From Apostichopus japonicus (lineage: Eukaryota > Echinodermata > Holothuroidea > Aspidochirotida > Stichopodidae), in contig NC_092575.1 of NCBI RefSeq assembly GCF_037975245.1, forward strand, positions 18,991,841-19,055,840: a stretch of DNA of 64,000 nt. Direction: 5' to 3'. Under the pieces are notes generated by a model, which saw only the letters and a program-made list of their open reading frames with translations, had not been told where the DNA came from and did not search any database. This document shows positions 42,801-55,718 of the stretch, one piece after another; within the stretch, counting starts at the first letter, position 1; the number at the start of each line of letters is the position of its first letter. Position numbers and translations under genes: made by a program.

Positions 42801-45105
42801 CACTGAATTTAAGTTATTTTGAACAGTATATTCTTACAAAGGAGGATTAATTGAATTAATCCCAGCGAGCTGAAACTTACCCAGGACAGTTTTTTTTTTA
42901 AATTCCTCTATACACAGTTTATACTGTTATGAAAGTATTGTAAGTGTAGCCTAACTGTTTATCTTTGTTTAGTATCAAACACTATATGAAGAAATGAGGA
43001 TACTTTGTCACAGCCATGATGGGGTAGTGGTTCTCAGTTGAGGAACCCCCTCCACTGTGTGGCAAAAAACTCATTTTGACATTATTTTTACATGAAAATG
43101 GTAAACAACATTTAGACTTGAAATGTTAATCACATTGTTACAGTATATCAGATTGGTTGAAATGCTGTTATTATTGACAATTTTACCTTTCTTTGCTGAA
43201 AATTGGAGCAGTTAAATGACTAAACCACTGCACAAGAAAGCTAATTCACTGTATTTATTACTTGTAAGTTTGTTTCGAAAACTTTGTAAAATCCACCCAG
43301 ACACTCACATGTGATACCAAAAAGGAGGACATTAATAACAGGAATTTTGTTTGCATTGAAAACAATATTAAAGTCCTCTTGTTAAGATTTAATTTAACAA
43401 TTTCAGTAATTAAATTGCACATTAGAAAAAAACGTCTTTAAGAAACAAAGATTTTTTACTCACTGGCATGTAGAGCAGATCGGACTATACGCACAGAATA
43501 CTATAGAAAGAGTAAAGAAATCGTTTCTGTTAATTAGAATGGATCTTAAATTACAAATCATTAAAATATTTGAAAATTATTTAAATTACATTAAACAATT
43601 TTTTGGGGCAAAAGAGAGTAGGAATATGTTAATTATGCTTTTCCTGTCTGCAAGAAATGATTAAATTGAAATATCACTGTTTTGCCAAATACAACAATTT
43701 GGACTACATAGCACATAAAATATGTTTCCCTTTCAATGATTTCTTGGTTGGCGATGGACTTATTTTTAAACCAGTGATCATTCCAAGTAAGATATTACTG
43801 TACCAAGATAACTTCCTTTTGCATTTCCATTGGGTAGCAGATACCAGAAAAATGACATGTGCACACAATTACACACATCTGTATCACAGGTAAAAGCAAG
43901 CCCTAAACAAACAACACAGAACACAAATAAAATGCACATATTAATAACTCCAAAATTTCAACGCAACACAATTTTTCACAAAGTCAGACTAACAAAAAAA
44001 AACCGAGGCAAAAAAGTGGTCTCTGTCTTACTTGAGAGGCAAACGGAACAGACGTAGCCGATGCTGATTAACATCCGATGACAGAAACAAGCAGCTCGGT
44101 AATCTACTTGGATAGGCGGAGGAAGAATCAAATTTGACCGTAAGGAAGGCGGAGGCAGGAAAACCCACTAGACGAAGAAAGAAAAGAAGAATAAAGAGAT
44201 AAATAAGAATAGAACAGATAGAATCCTGGGTATTTAATTGTAAAGATGTCTAATAGGACTCCTTTTTGGAGAGGAAAGATGAGGAAAAAGATCTCTGCAA
44301 TCACTCTTGAACAGTGGCTTTGGCTAATTTTCCCACTCTCATCTTCCTAACCCCACTCTCCTTCCTACACTGCAAATGTTGGGTCAGGCCCCGACAAAAT
44401 AGCATTAAATGATACCATAAGTATCGGTACACACGCTGTGCGCATAGAATGGTTACAACCTAGAAAGCAGAGTATCCTCCTCCCCCAACAAGATTTGGCA
44501 CCCTGCATGTTTTGCGTCTTGAAAATATACGGACAAACAAAATACACATTGTTTCGTTAAATCTACGTTCAAGCAATAAATACAAAACACTGGAAATGAA
44601 ACAACGAGTTGGATGATAAAAGTAGCTCTTACCAATAAGTACTGAAGAAGCCCTTCAATGTCAGGAATCTTTATATATATACCGCCAGTAATGTCACACG
44701 CCTATGGAGAATAAAGTGAAACATTTATGAACTTCAAAATTATTATTAAATGAGGACATTTTCAAGGTTAATCTCATATTTTGTTTGCTACCTTTCCAAA
44801 TTTTGGGTTGTTCACCTATAAGGCAGAGAGAGAAAAACAAATTGCAAAGACCAAAATGTATTTACTCTCTCCCCTTTGCACATAATGAAGAAATGAACAC
44901 AGAAAATGTTATAAAAAGATCAAACTGATTGATTTTAAATCAATTATTTCAGGAGACAAAGAGTCAAAAGGATGGAATATAAAGCAGAAGAATAAGCACA
45001 CTACACTTGACCTTTGCTGAATTGCTATTAAATTGGACAAAGAAAGAAGCAAATGTGGCCATATGTCTTCTTCTGTTCTGCAAACTCCCAACAACATACA
45101 TTTAC
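39805..45105. repeat. Segmental duplication, copy B (with functional GTF2H3 3' exons)
   Basis: Collinear with copy A at 20565-26940. It lacks the LINE, the nested MITE and the exonic (TA)n of copy A. Its right border falls in GTF2H3 intron 6, between exon 6 (45534-45587) and exon 7 (44633-44701), which explains why copy A has only exons 7-10. Confidence 0.9.
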
Positions 45106-47484
45106 AGAAAAAGTATGATCACATTTCTGTTTATATGTTGCTTATCTAACATTGGATGCAGCAAAAAGGAGTGGACAGGGGAGTGGGGAGGGTTCATATA
45201 GGTTCATATAGGGAAACAAGATAGGACAAGAGGGAGGAAGCTTTATTCAAACGGAAGTAGGTTTGGGGGTCAAGGGTAACAGGAAGGGGGAGAGAGAGAG
45301 GACATGAGCGGGGGAGGGGGTGGGCTCTATTGAGATACTGTCCAATGGTAGACAGAATATGATTTGACACAATTAAATGGAAGAAGCTGCCTCTGTAATC
45401 TATGATAGTTCACATGGTATAAAACATTGAAATTGCTGAAAATAATTATTAATTGAAAATATAGAATATTAATACTATTATAATTATTACGACTAATATC
45501 ATATGAATCGATATGAAAAGGATTTTTTCTCACCTGTTGTAACAAGCCAGAGTCCGCACTCAGTATACAAGCATCGATGGTGACATTCTGTTTTGATAAA
45601 AAAAAAAAAACACGGCGACAACTTGTAATAAAGTGGTGCCATCGGTATAGATTTAATGCTTTTGTACTCAGACTACACAGATAAGACTTATAATTCACTA
45701 ATGTCCTGTGATGGTACAGGTTCAAGAAACTGTTTCCTAGAATCTTTTTCTAATTTTTTTTATCAATGGTATGAAGATTTCTATTCAAGCAAAGAAGATT
45801 AAATTTAAAGAGAAGCTTTAAGTTATACAAAGGTGGATATTGGGAGGGTAAGGCAGGGGCGTAGCAAGAATTTGCCAAGGGAGGGGCGAAGCCTGTAGGT
45901 AAACTATCTCAGCGTAGCGCCACTATGAGTTGGCGCGAAGCGTAGAAGAAAATTTTGGCCAAAAATGCCTCCCAGATCGCTGGAAATGGCACTTCCCAGG
46001 CCTTGTAAGGTGAATCTAAGCATTTGCTATTTTGAAATTACTAGCGATATCATTAAAAAAATATGCTCAAGGAGGGGAGGTTGCCCCCACACCCCTTGGC
46101 TACGCGCCTGGGGTAAGGTATGATCAGCTGGAAGTATCCTCAGAGGTTGATTCTGTAAAATGGTGGAGAAACGATACCTGCTTTTGAGCTGTAAATGTGA
46201 CATTCATAAAGTTCATGTACTGGGAGGCGCTGTCTTCTGCTGCTTTGATCACTAAAATCCTGGAATGAAGATTCTGACCGACTGAGAAAAAAGAAACAAT
46301 AAAGAAAAAAGAACCAGTGAAATAAAACTGGAAGAATACTCTTAAACCAACGTACTTATTGAAGCAAGAGATTGCAAAAATGGAAGATTTCAAAGCATGA
46401 CAGAAATTTGAAAATTATATTCCAAAATCTGCTCTTGTAGCATCAGAATATTTACTTCACATAGATGACACGATAAACTACATGGATAAGAAATGGTCTG
46501 ATCTTACTGTGTGAAAAAGTTGAGTAGAGGGAAAGCGCGCAGGGGTGTAAATTCCCACTCTTTTATAATAATTTATAATTTTAGGTTTATAGTCTTGTTC
46601 AGGGCCAAGGCCCTCTCACACGACTTTACAACTTAACCCTGGTCATTGGTAACTTGTCACACCTACACACCAAAGTGTGCACAATTCAATCAATCTCTCC
46701 TGGGGCACCACAGTGCACCACAACCACGTGTCCCCCGGGGGACTTCCCATAGGGTGCAGCCACAAACCGGCGCAAACAACTATATTTACAAGTTACCTCG
46801 CAAGTCCCATTTATACACCTGGGTGAAGAGAGGCAATGGAGATAAAGCGCCTTGCCCAAGGACACAACGTAATGATCTGGCCTGGACTCGAACCTGTAAT
46901 CCTTAGAACACCAGTCCACTGCATTAACCACTTGACCACAACGCCCTCTTTCATGAGCATGACACTCACAGAGGCAGGAGAAGCATGGATTAAAGAGACA
47001 GGACCCTTTCAATCATGATCTTATTGCTCAAAAATAACAAGTAATCGTCCACAATCCGACAGATAAGTTTTACCGGTGTCAGAATTAAGCTTGGAGAATC
47101 CTCGCCAATATGACCATTGATGTGAGAAGAGGGCGTTGTGAACATTTTTTCGCTCCGCCAATCACACTGATCTGGGGGTGGAGAGAGGTGGTGAGAGGTG
47201 GATGGGGGGGGTTGGGGTAGGGCGGAAAGCTCAAATTCAAGGAATTCAAATAGGTCATTTTGAAAAATTCTTACCTCCAGCCTCCTTCTCCATTCGTTTG
47301 ATATCTTAAATGACAGGAATGTTAAAGAAAGAAATCTTTTCTTTCATTTTATAAATCAATCTAAAAAAAATATTACAACAATTATTGAAGTCTCTATAGC
47401 ACCTGTAAACGTAAAATGGATGGAAAAAAGTCTGAGCATTCAATTCAGTTTCTGGCTAAGGTACTGTGACCCCATCCAGGAATA

Positions 47485-47519
<35 letters not shown>

Positions 47520-50500
47520 AACTATTTTCATTATTATTATTATTACTATTACTATTACTTTTTTATTATTATTATTAAAGGATCTGTCAGGCAGGCATTG
47601 CCACCAGCAAATGGCAGACTGGGTTTAGCTGGTGGAAGCAAAGGGCGTTGTATTCCAGAGATCACTGATCTGAATCCTACCTCTAGCCTAATAACTTCTT
47701 TGCTCATTCAAAGTATTTTCAAATTAGTTCATTATTTCCCTGTCACGTTTGAGTTACTGTAGTATGTCAGTAGTTAAGCACATCTACAAATTTAGGGAAG
47801 AACAGCTCATTTTAGTCTAGAGACATTATGCAAAGTATTTGCACCAAAATATGTAGTTTTATATTTGCTATAGTCACTCCTTGTCATAAGAGCTCTCTCC
47901 TGAAATCTATTTAATCACTCAAGCAAGCACCAACACATTCAGTTTCTTTTTTTTTATAAATAACATAAAATGTATCGAGACAAAAATATGCAATAGAGAA
48001 TGAACATTTAACAAACTGCTTTTCTAATGCAAAAAAGTCAGTGTGCAGTTACAGTTGTGAAAAGCAAAATGGCCTCGCAATGTGACTGTTCTTCAGAGGC
48101 AGAGGAAACAATTTAAACAGACATGGTGTTAATTGGAACTTTGAACAGAGTAGAATTGATACTTTATTTAACTAAATTGACTTGGTTTTTGTTGAGGCTA
48201 GACCTGTAGATTTAAATTGGGTGTTTACAAGTTGACTTTCAAACAGGACAAACACACAGTGTCCCTATCAGTGCACATACATATACGAACATACTAAATG
48301 ATTCTATTCACTCAGTGTCTTCTTGTAGAGAAAAAGGATACAGCAAAGGGCCATTGCTAGTGAACCAGAGAGGAGAGTATCTGTGTGGGACACCACCGGA
48401 TCTGGAAAGAGATTTTAGCAAAAAGAATTGTTAAATTGGGGGCAACTATGATACCAAAAGGATTTTATATAACACGTAAAAAAAGCAAAGAACCAGACAG
48501 GAGAGTATCTGTGTGGGACAAAACTGGATCTGGAAAGAGGTTTTAGCAAAAAGAATTGTTAAATTGGGGGCAACTATGATACCTAAAACGTTTGTTTCAT
48601 AGGATTTTATATCACACGTAAAAACCAACATTTTTATCACAAACTTTCTAGTGGTAAAAAGAGAGTAAAAAATATATAAATAAAGTACACTAAAATTTAA
48701 AAATGTTTTCTCCACTGTTGTTAAATTATCCCAAACTTGCCTGACATGAATATTTATGAGTAACAAGCTTACATCTCTCCTCTCAAGTCTCAACCAATAG
48801 CACTCTTGCTCTACCATTTCTTGCTGGTAACTTTGTAAACAACGTTAATTGTTAGCAACCTTTCACTTCTGGCCATTGACCCTCCTCATTCTAAAATCCA
48901 AAGTAACTACTGATGTCTGCATTTTTATATTTGATAAAAAAAAAGCACAATTTCACATCAACAAGGGCAAGTCCTTTACTGTACACTTCTCCAGATAAGA
49001 CTACGATTCCATGAGATAAGACTGCTTTCACTTTGAACAACGAATATCCCTACCAGTAAACTATCACACTTAAATGACTAAGGTGAGTAAATATCAATGA
49101 AGTGTTCAACTCACTACGTGCGATGAGATCCTTTAACTCTTTCATAACATCCGACTGCACCTTTGCAAACTGTTCGTATTTTCCATCCTTAGATTTAATC
49201 TGCGCTAAAACTTCTGTTTGATGAATGTCTGCGCTGCCTTTACGCGGGTAAAGGTAGCGACTGTGGGAGGTAAAGAGAACATGCATGAGAATGGAATGAA
49301 CCCTGTTCCTGTTACTATTAAAATTGACTGCTTGTAAGAGATGCTTTAATACTGAACTATGAGGATCGAATGAACCCAACATTCCTGTTACATTTAAGAT
49401 GGAATGAACCCTGTTCCCATTACTTTGAAGATTGACCACTGGTTAGAGGTGTTTACTGCACTCTGAGGATCGAATGTCCCCTGTTCCTGTTACTGTTAAG
49501 ATTGACCGCTTGTAAGAGATGCTTACTGCACTGTGAGGATCGAATGAACCCTGTTCCCGTTACTATTAAGTTTGACTGCTTGTAAGAGATGCTTACTCCA
49601 CTGTTAGGATGGAAGGAACCCTGTTCCTGTTACTATTAAGATTGACCACTGGTAAGAGATGTTTACTGCACTATGAGGATTGAATGAACCCTGTTCCTGT
49701 TACTATTAAACTTGACCACTTGTAAAATGTTGCTTACTGCACTGTAAGGATGGAATTAACCCTGTTCCCGTTACTATTTAGATTGACCGCTTGTAAGAGA
49801 TGCTTACTGCACTGTGAGGATCGAATGAACCCTGTTCCCATTACTATTCAGATTTACCGCTTGTAAGAGATGTTTACTGCACTGTAAGGATCTTCTCATG
49901 GCTGAAATAATTTTCTGCATCTTTAGGACAAATACCATATCCTCATAGTATTCTATATCGCATAATTACTAAGTTTTCAAATTAGGTCGTATTTTGTGAA
50001 TGCATCTGGCAATGATGTCATCATGGCAATTAAGCTAAAAAATGTCACTGATTTCCTTTTTGCTTTACTTATTTATCGAGAGAGGAAAATTAACATTTAT
50101 ACAAACAGAAAACAAGAAAAGAGTTGCATTTTGATAAAAATTCTAAATTTACAAAGAACATTGACAGTGAAGAAAACAGTGCCAGGTTTTTAATTCAAGA
50201 TTGCTAATTAACTATAAATCAGAGAACAAATCTAGGTTATTTCCAATATAGTAACAACTAACAACTATACTTAATGAATTGTTTATAAGTTCATGAGTAA
50301 TATGCAATATGTTTACCTTTCATTAGCATGACTACCAATAACAGCAACCTTATTCTGTGGGCTGGCCATCTGGTGCGCATTCACAAAGACCATAATCTGT
50401 TCCATACATTGTGGCAATGTTGAACTGGTCTGGAAAAAGAAATCAGAGCATGAAATATTTGATCATTTCCTTGAAAGATATTAAACAGTAAACAGGAACT

Positions 50501-50801
50501 GTACAAATAATTTCATGATACTCATTCGCAACGGAAGTTTGTAGGTCGTTTGAATATTTGCAGAACTCCATATGTGCTAGAATGCGGGCACTGCTAAAAT
50601 ATCATGTGTGGTACCACATTGAAGAACTAACTGTTGCAGTCAGAGAAACATCTAAGCCTTGAGTAAGTTTTTAAGTCACAAATAAAAATAACAATGATGA
50701 TTAACAATTCAAACCTTTTCTTTTCTTTTTGAAGATCCCCACCATACTGGATTGACATCAACAACCACCACTAAGAGACCGCCTGTTTCTTCTGTTGCCA
50801 T
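41952..50801 (-). CDS. GTF2H3: TFIIH subunit p34 (general transcription factor IIH subunit 3)
   Basis: Ten exons on the minus strand: 50715-50801, 50317-50429, 49115-49260, 48342-48401, 46178-46281, 45534-45587, 44633-44701, 44032-44167, 43464-43500, 41952-42024. Phases agree throughout and total 292 codons plus stop (human is about 308). The start is CCATGG. Exon 1 gives [14 protein letters not shown], the first strand of the von Willebrand A-like domain that binds p44. Exon 5 gives [12 protein letters not shown] and [14 protein letters not shown]. Exons 8-9 give the C4 zinc finger ([22 protein letters not shown]). Exon 10 gives a basic tail ending [11 protein letters not shown]. The subunit is a structural part of the TFIIH core, needed for promoter opening and nucleotide-excision repair. 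Weak points are the exon 1 donor (GTTTGA) and exon 4, which has a weak donor (GTATCC), lacks about ten residues seen in relatives after ALCY, and lies beside a partial duplicate of itself. Confidence 0.92.
45854..46110. mobile_element. hAT-like MITE, 257 bp, in GTF2H3 intron 5
   Basis: Ends are CAGGGGCGTAGC and GCTACGCGCCTG, with a perfect 8-bp duplication GGGTAAGG at 45846-45853 and 46111-46118. Same family as 21963-22258, inserted in the opposite orientation. Confidence 0.95.
46563..46955 (-). mobile_element. tRNA-headed SINE (copy 1) in GTF2H3 intron 4
   Basis: On the minus strand the head GAGGGCGTTGTGGTCAAGTGG and GGTTCGAGTCC are the A and B boxes of a tRNA-derived pol III promoter. A conserved central part (TGTCCTTGGGCAAGGCGCTT, then CACCTGGGTGTATAAATGGG reading toward the 3' end) and an AT-rich tail follow. 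It is closely related to 62612-63006. Confidence 0.88.
47480..47580. repeat. (TTA)n microsatellite
   Basis: ATT/ACT trinucleotides of about 95 bp in GTF2H3 intron 4. Confidence 0.95.
48340..48600 (-). repeat. 128-bp tandem duplication carrying part of GTF2H3 exon 4
   Basis: Two units with starts 128 bp apart. Both have the acceptor TTTCCAG followed by codons for [10 protein letters not shown] (exon starts at 48529 and 48401). The first-transcribed unit diverges after SGSL into intron-like sequence and soon reaches a stop. The second continues into AMALC, the family sequence. The duplication breakpoint lies inside the exon. Confidence 0.88.
49285..49905. repeat. 70-bp tandem array in GTF2H3 intron 2
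   Basis: About nine copies of a unit near 70 bp containing CCCTGTTCCTGTTACTATTA, ATTGACCGCTTGTAAGAGATG and CTTACTGCACTGTGAGGATC. The array begins only about 25 bp upstream of the exon 3 acceptor (49261-49262). Confidence 0.92.
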
Positions 50802-50829
50802 GGAAACACCAAAGAAGGAGGTGCAGTTC

Positions 50830-53800
50830 TAAATCAAGAGAGTTGGAAAGCCTTCATTAAATTTCCTCATTATATTAAATTAGTTAACATGCTAGCCCTG
50901 TTTCCAAGAAACTGAGTATGCACAGTAACATTGGAATTCATGTCATTTGTCATTTTTTACAAAACATGGATCAATGTTTCATAATTATTATCCATGAGTC
51001 AGGATGGCGCATAACATGGGAGGACATTGCCCTTAATTTTACAGTTTATTTTGGGGGTTGTAAAAAAAAAAAAAAAATTAATGTTTGTGTGTGTGTGTTT
51101 ACTGTTTGGTAAATAATTTATGAAGCTGAGTGCCACAAAATCTCCATAAACTATGCTATTGATGAATTTCAAACCTGGTAGGTGTAAGACTGGGTTGGGA
51201 ATAGAATGCCTCTGTGACTTATAATGTCACTCATAGACAGTGATGCGGGTGCCAAAGTTACAGACAGCTATACCGATGCAGGAAATAAGACTATTAAAGT
51301 TCATGTCAATATACAGTATCAGATAAAATATCATATTAACATAAAACAACATAGATCACATACTGTATATACATGTTCAAAGTCAAACTTGGCAACAAAC
51401 TTCTCTAACAGTAAGCCAATCGATTCACAATTTTTTAATGTAAGTACATGCCTACATATGCTGTTGTCATTGGTTCAGAGACAGACAAGAAAATGTTCCT
51501 TTTTATGGGGTTTTGTTTTTGGCTTCATTTCCAAGTAACCCAAACATCATCATGATGAATCAAAACTGACAGAAATGACATAATAGTTTCAACCTATATT
51601 AGGCCTTATATATAAGGGTAGGTACTTATAATTATAAAAGCCATATTTATTAAGAACTGCTTGTTAACCCGAAAGTGTAGGCCTATTGAGAATCTTTAAA
51701 AGTAACTGGCAATTGATAAATTCAATGAATGTTCATGACTGTAACTTCAGGTGGGAGATAAAAGAATACAGGCCAATGCTAAAAAAGAATTCTTATTAAT
51801 CAAATCAACCAGAAAGCATTTTACAATATAATTTTTTAACTGTGGGCTGATTTTGTGTGCTTGTTAACCCGAAAGTGTGAAATGGCTTTTCCTTACTACT
51901 ACTACTAGCGCAATCAGAATGTCAGACTAAGAAGTGGTTACATACCAAAGAATACTGCCTTGTTTTTTATTTACCGCACATAACCAGTGTTTTGCAGTCT
52001 AATTGTATCTCCTAGAAATTCTGACCGGCAAACTTTACACTAGGCCTAGTCTAGTAACTTAGTAGGCTAGCTACTTTAGACATGCTAAATGCTGTAATAT
52101 ACTGACATTGTATAGTAAAGGCTTCATAATTGACGCACCCCCGTAATTGACACACCTTCAATTATTACTAGCAACGATACAGCAGGCCACTTAAACTTTT
52201 TGCAGTCAAGCAGAATTACATATTGCATGAGTTTGAATCCATTTCAGCTATTTGCTGACCAAATAGTGGTATTTTTTAAGCTTTTAACACCCTCCCCCCA
52301 GCTTTGCATGTTTTTTTGGCATTTGGAAATCTTACACCCTAAAAATAACCAACATTACATCAATATGATAACACTACTCTCTAGGACCGGACCTGTCTGA
52401 GCTTAGAGGTTCAGAACATAGCAAACAGCATCTTAAGTCAATGGATGTATACTAAGGCCTAAACTACAGTTAGCTTATCGACGAATGTGTCAATTTAGGG
52501 GTATGAAAGAACTTGACACGACAGACATTTTGTGGTCAAATTCTGCTCAATTGTACGGTGCATAAGCACAGAACCTTAAATATTTTGAGATCATAACATT
52601 TCTGAGGAACTACACTTATGAAAAACACATACAGTTGAGTGATTTGGATTTTTCCTTGATAGATATCGTTGATCAAATCCTTAAGTGCGTCAATTATGAG
52701 CCCACCATGCTACTACTACTATTCGCTAGCAGTGATTGTTTTCGTGAAACTAGTACCCATACTCCATAGACGCTAAGTTTGCTACACAATGGAAGGCTAA
52801 TACTAAATCTCATTTCAGTTAGTGTAACCCATATTCTGCTCTATGGTGTAACCCTCTCTCTCTGTATATTACAGCTATGATAGACAAAATTGGCGATCAA
52901 AATCCTTACCAGTAAATCATGGTTTCAATTTTCCTAAGTTGGACTTCGTTTTTCATTTCGCAAGATTCGTCTTTGCATAGGCTACTCTTAACCATTTGTT
53001 TGGAACGCCGAATTATTAACTTGTTTTTCCGGAAATTTGGATTACGTACACACAACAATGTATGGCTCTTATATCGAAATGAAGGGATACTCTGGTGGCA
53101 GACAATATAACGACATCTTAGAGTGATGAAAAATCCTTTTTTTTTCAACATTTGAATGTTTGGTGCGTCAGAATTGAATGTTGAATGTTGGTTAGTTATG
53201 AGGACCGGCCGACTCTACCGGTTTTCAGTCTGTACCCACAGTTTGCTCATCTCCCGGTAGATTGACTTGAATATGTATTTTCTTATAAATTTGGTTCAAA
53301 AATGGAGTCTCGCTATGGCGTTTGGAACGTGGAGAAAACCCTTAAAATAACTTATGCCATTATTATCGGCAGTGCTAACGTTAACGGGCAATTAACCCTT
53401 ATATATTACTTATGTGACGTGTAAAATTCAAAAATGTTTCTATATTACTTTAATTATTGCTCGCTTGTTTTAGTTGGATTTTGCCCAATTTTCCCGATTT
53501 TGTGGGTTCTAATATTTAGACAGGCAGGAAACTCTTGCTTCGCAAACCATGTAATGAAACATCGTGGATTTTTATCCAAGGTCATGTACTCTGCAGAAAA
53601 TTGCTTCATCTACATAGCTTGGCATCCAAATATACTTGCACTGTAACTTGTTCTAAGGTAATATTTATTCTCAATGTATTCACTGAGAACTTTTGTTTGG
53701 GAGCAAGTCATTAAATCATATCGACTTATTCACATCAGGATATACCATTTTATACCGCAGATTTTTGATATAACTTATCTTCAGATGTCTCAACTATAAT

Positions 53801-55718
53801 TTCCTTGTTTTTGCCCTAATTTGATTTATTTTCTTATTGTTAATATTGCAGAGGTTTACACATCTCAATTAGAATTTTGGATATTACCCGAATGTCCCTC
53901 TAGATATTGAGAATAAAATTCAATCGTTTTTATATCAAATATACATACAAAAAAATAAACACTGACACAACACAGGTCTGTTACTTGACATCTTGTATTA
54001 TATATCACAAATACTATTATAGCTGAATACAGTTGAGAAAATTTAAACAACAATAAAATATATACTGAAAACTTTGTTAATAAAATTGCCTCAGTATCTC
54101 TAATGGACGGCACTTAATGACATAATATTTTCTTCATAAAAACTTTATAAAAGACAAAAAACTGTTATTCCATTTTAAAGTTTATATGATGATGGAATTT
54201 TCCTAAATAAAAAGAGATTTCTCACTTAAAATTTCCAAGCAAGAGAACTGCTGTGTTGTAATAAAAACAGAATGGGCAGGGGTTATGGTACATTCCTTAT
54301 GAATGGCAGCATTGCCAGCTCACTTTGGGATCTTTTTATACTCAAGGGAATCTCCACCCACCCCCCCCCCCCAGCTTCCATGCCCTGTTCAATCCTCTGC
54401 CGACATCACTATAAGTTAGAAGCACAAACGAGGTAAAATGAAAATGTAAAATTAGATCAAATAGACAGGTAAATAACATAATCTTTCAAAGTACACTATA
54501 ATGTTGCAGCCTTTCATGTCCTGACTGACACCGATATAAAAGTAAGCCTCTCGATAATATTGAATGTAAATATAATCTTTCTCTGAAGTCAAAAGTTTTC
54601 CTATACTAACTTTCCTCATTAATTATGTCATGCCTTACTGCTACTACTAAAGCCTAAAGCATGTATGATGTGTCATCTATCTAGAATATCTACTCCAAGA
54701 TACAACGCTAAAAAGCAAATAAATAACTTATTAATAAAAGCAACATTACAAAAACAGAACACATGAAAAATTTACAGAAGTTTTAAATCCATAGGTTAAG
54801 AAAATTAAGTTTTTTGACCAAATTTGAGGATCTTATCCAGCTCATTTCAAACCTTATAGTTACCTCAAATTATATGTGCTGGAGAATGCTTTTCTGGTCA
54901 TAACAGAAGGTTATTCAAATAAATTCACATATGAAAGACTAACCTTAACTATTACTGATTCCATTCATTCTTACAAAAATTTGAAATCAAGGCGCAATGC
55001 TTTTTGAAAGTTGAATTTGTGTTTATATTGTTTAATATACTTCTTTTTTGGGGGGATAATTTTTGTCTTTTTTTTTTAATAATCATTCTCTTCTATAATT
55101 TCATAGTTTTTGCCATGAAGGGTTCTTGCTTTCATACTTCATAAAATTTGATATCAAGGCACAATGCTTTTTGAAAGTTGAAATTGTGTTTATATTTAAC
55201 TAACAGGGTCAATATTGATTCTGCAAACAGCCATTTTGCATTGAATTAGCTGTTCCAAGCTTGAATTCCATTACTGTATAAGTTATTAACTTGGTTTATT
55301 TCAAAATATTGTTTGAGTCAAACAGGGCTGAAATTTTTCCAATTTACTTTCAAAAGTATGTTTTATACTGCTGTAGAAATATCTGGGCAAAGTATGGAAT
55401 CAAAATTCATTTAAGAGTCTTATTTTGAGCAATCCTTGGCAGGTTTGAAAAGCTACAGACAAAACTCAAGGAGTTGCTTTGAGCAAAAGTCAGACCTAGC
55501 CAGGTACGTATGGGATGAAAGCGTCGTAGGTCTAGGGTAAGTGTTATGCTCAATTCAAAAGTTACATATCTTTTTTCAAGAAATGATACATCTACTGTGA
55601 TGTTGTAATGCACAAAACTAACAATAAACTATATTCTCATGCTGTTTTGAGACAGGGAACTGCCAATCAGAAAACACAGGCAGCTGCTTGATAGTTTCTG
55701 TTTGAAGGGAGCTGGTGG
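50830..55718. other. Intergenic DNA between GTF2H3 and NEK8
   Basis: The GTF2H3 promoter should lie just above 50801 on the minus strand, but no TATA or other decisive element is visible. A word (CTTGTTAACCCGAAAGTGT) recurs at 51658 and 51859. Open frames such as 53434-53646 have no recognised family. A poly-C run lies at 54358-54373. Confidence 0.5.

Noticed and set aside
47466-47762. Poly-tyrosine open frame
   Set aside because: Translation of a (TTA)n tract plus flank; no family and no splice context.
53434-53646. Hydrophobic 70-codon frame as a membrane protein
   Set aside because: No family resemblance, no splice partners, and composition like surrounding AT-rich DNA.
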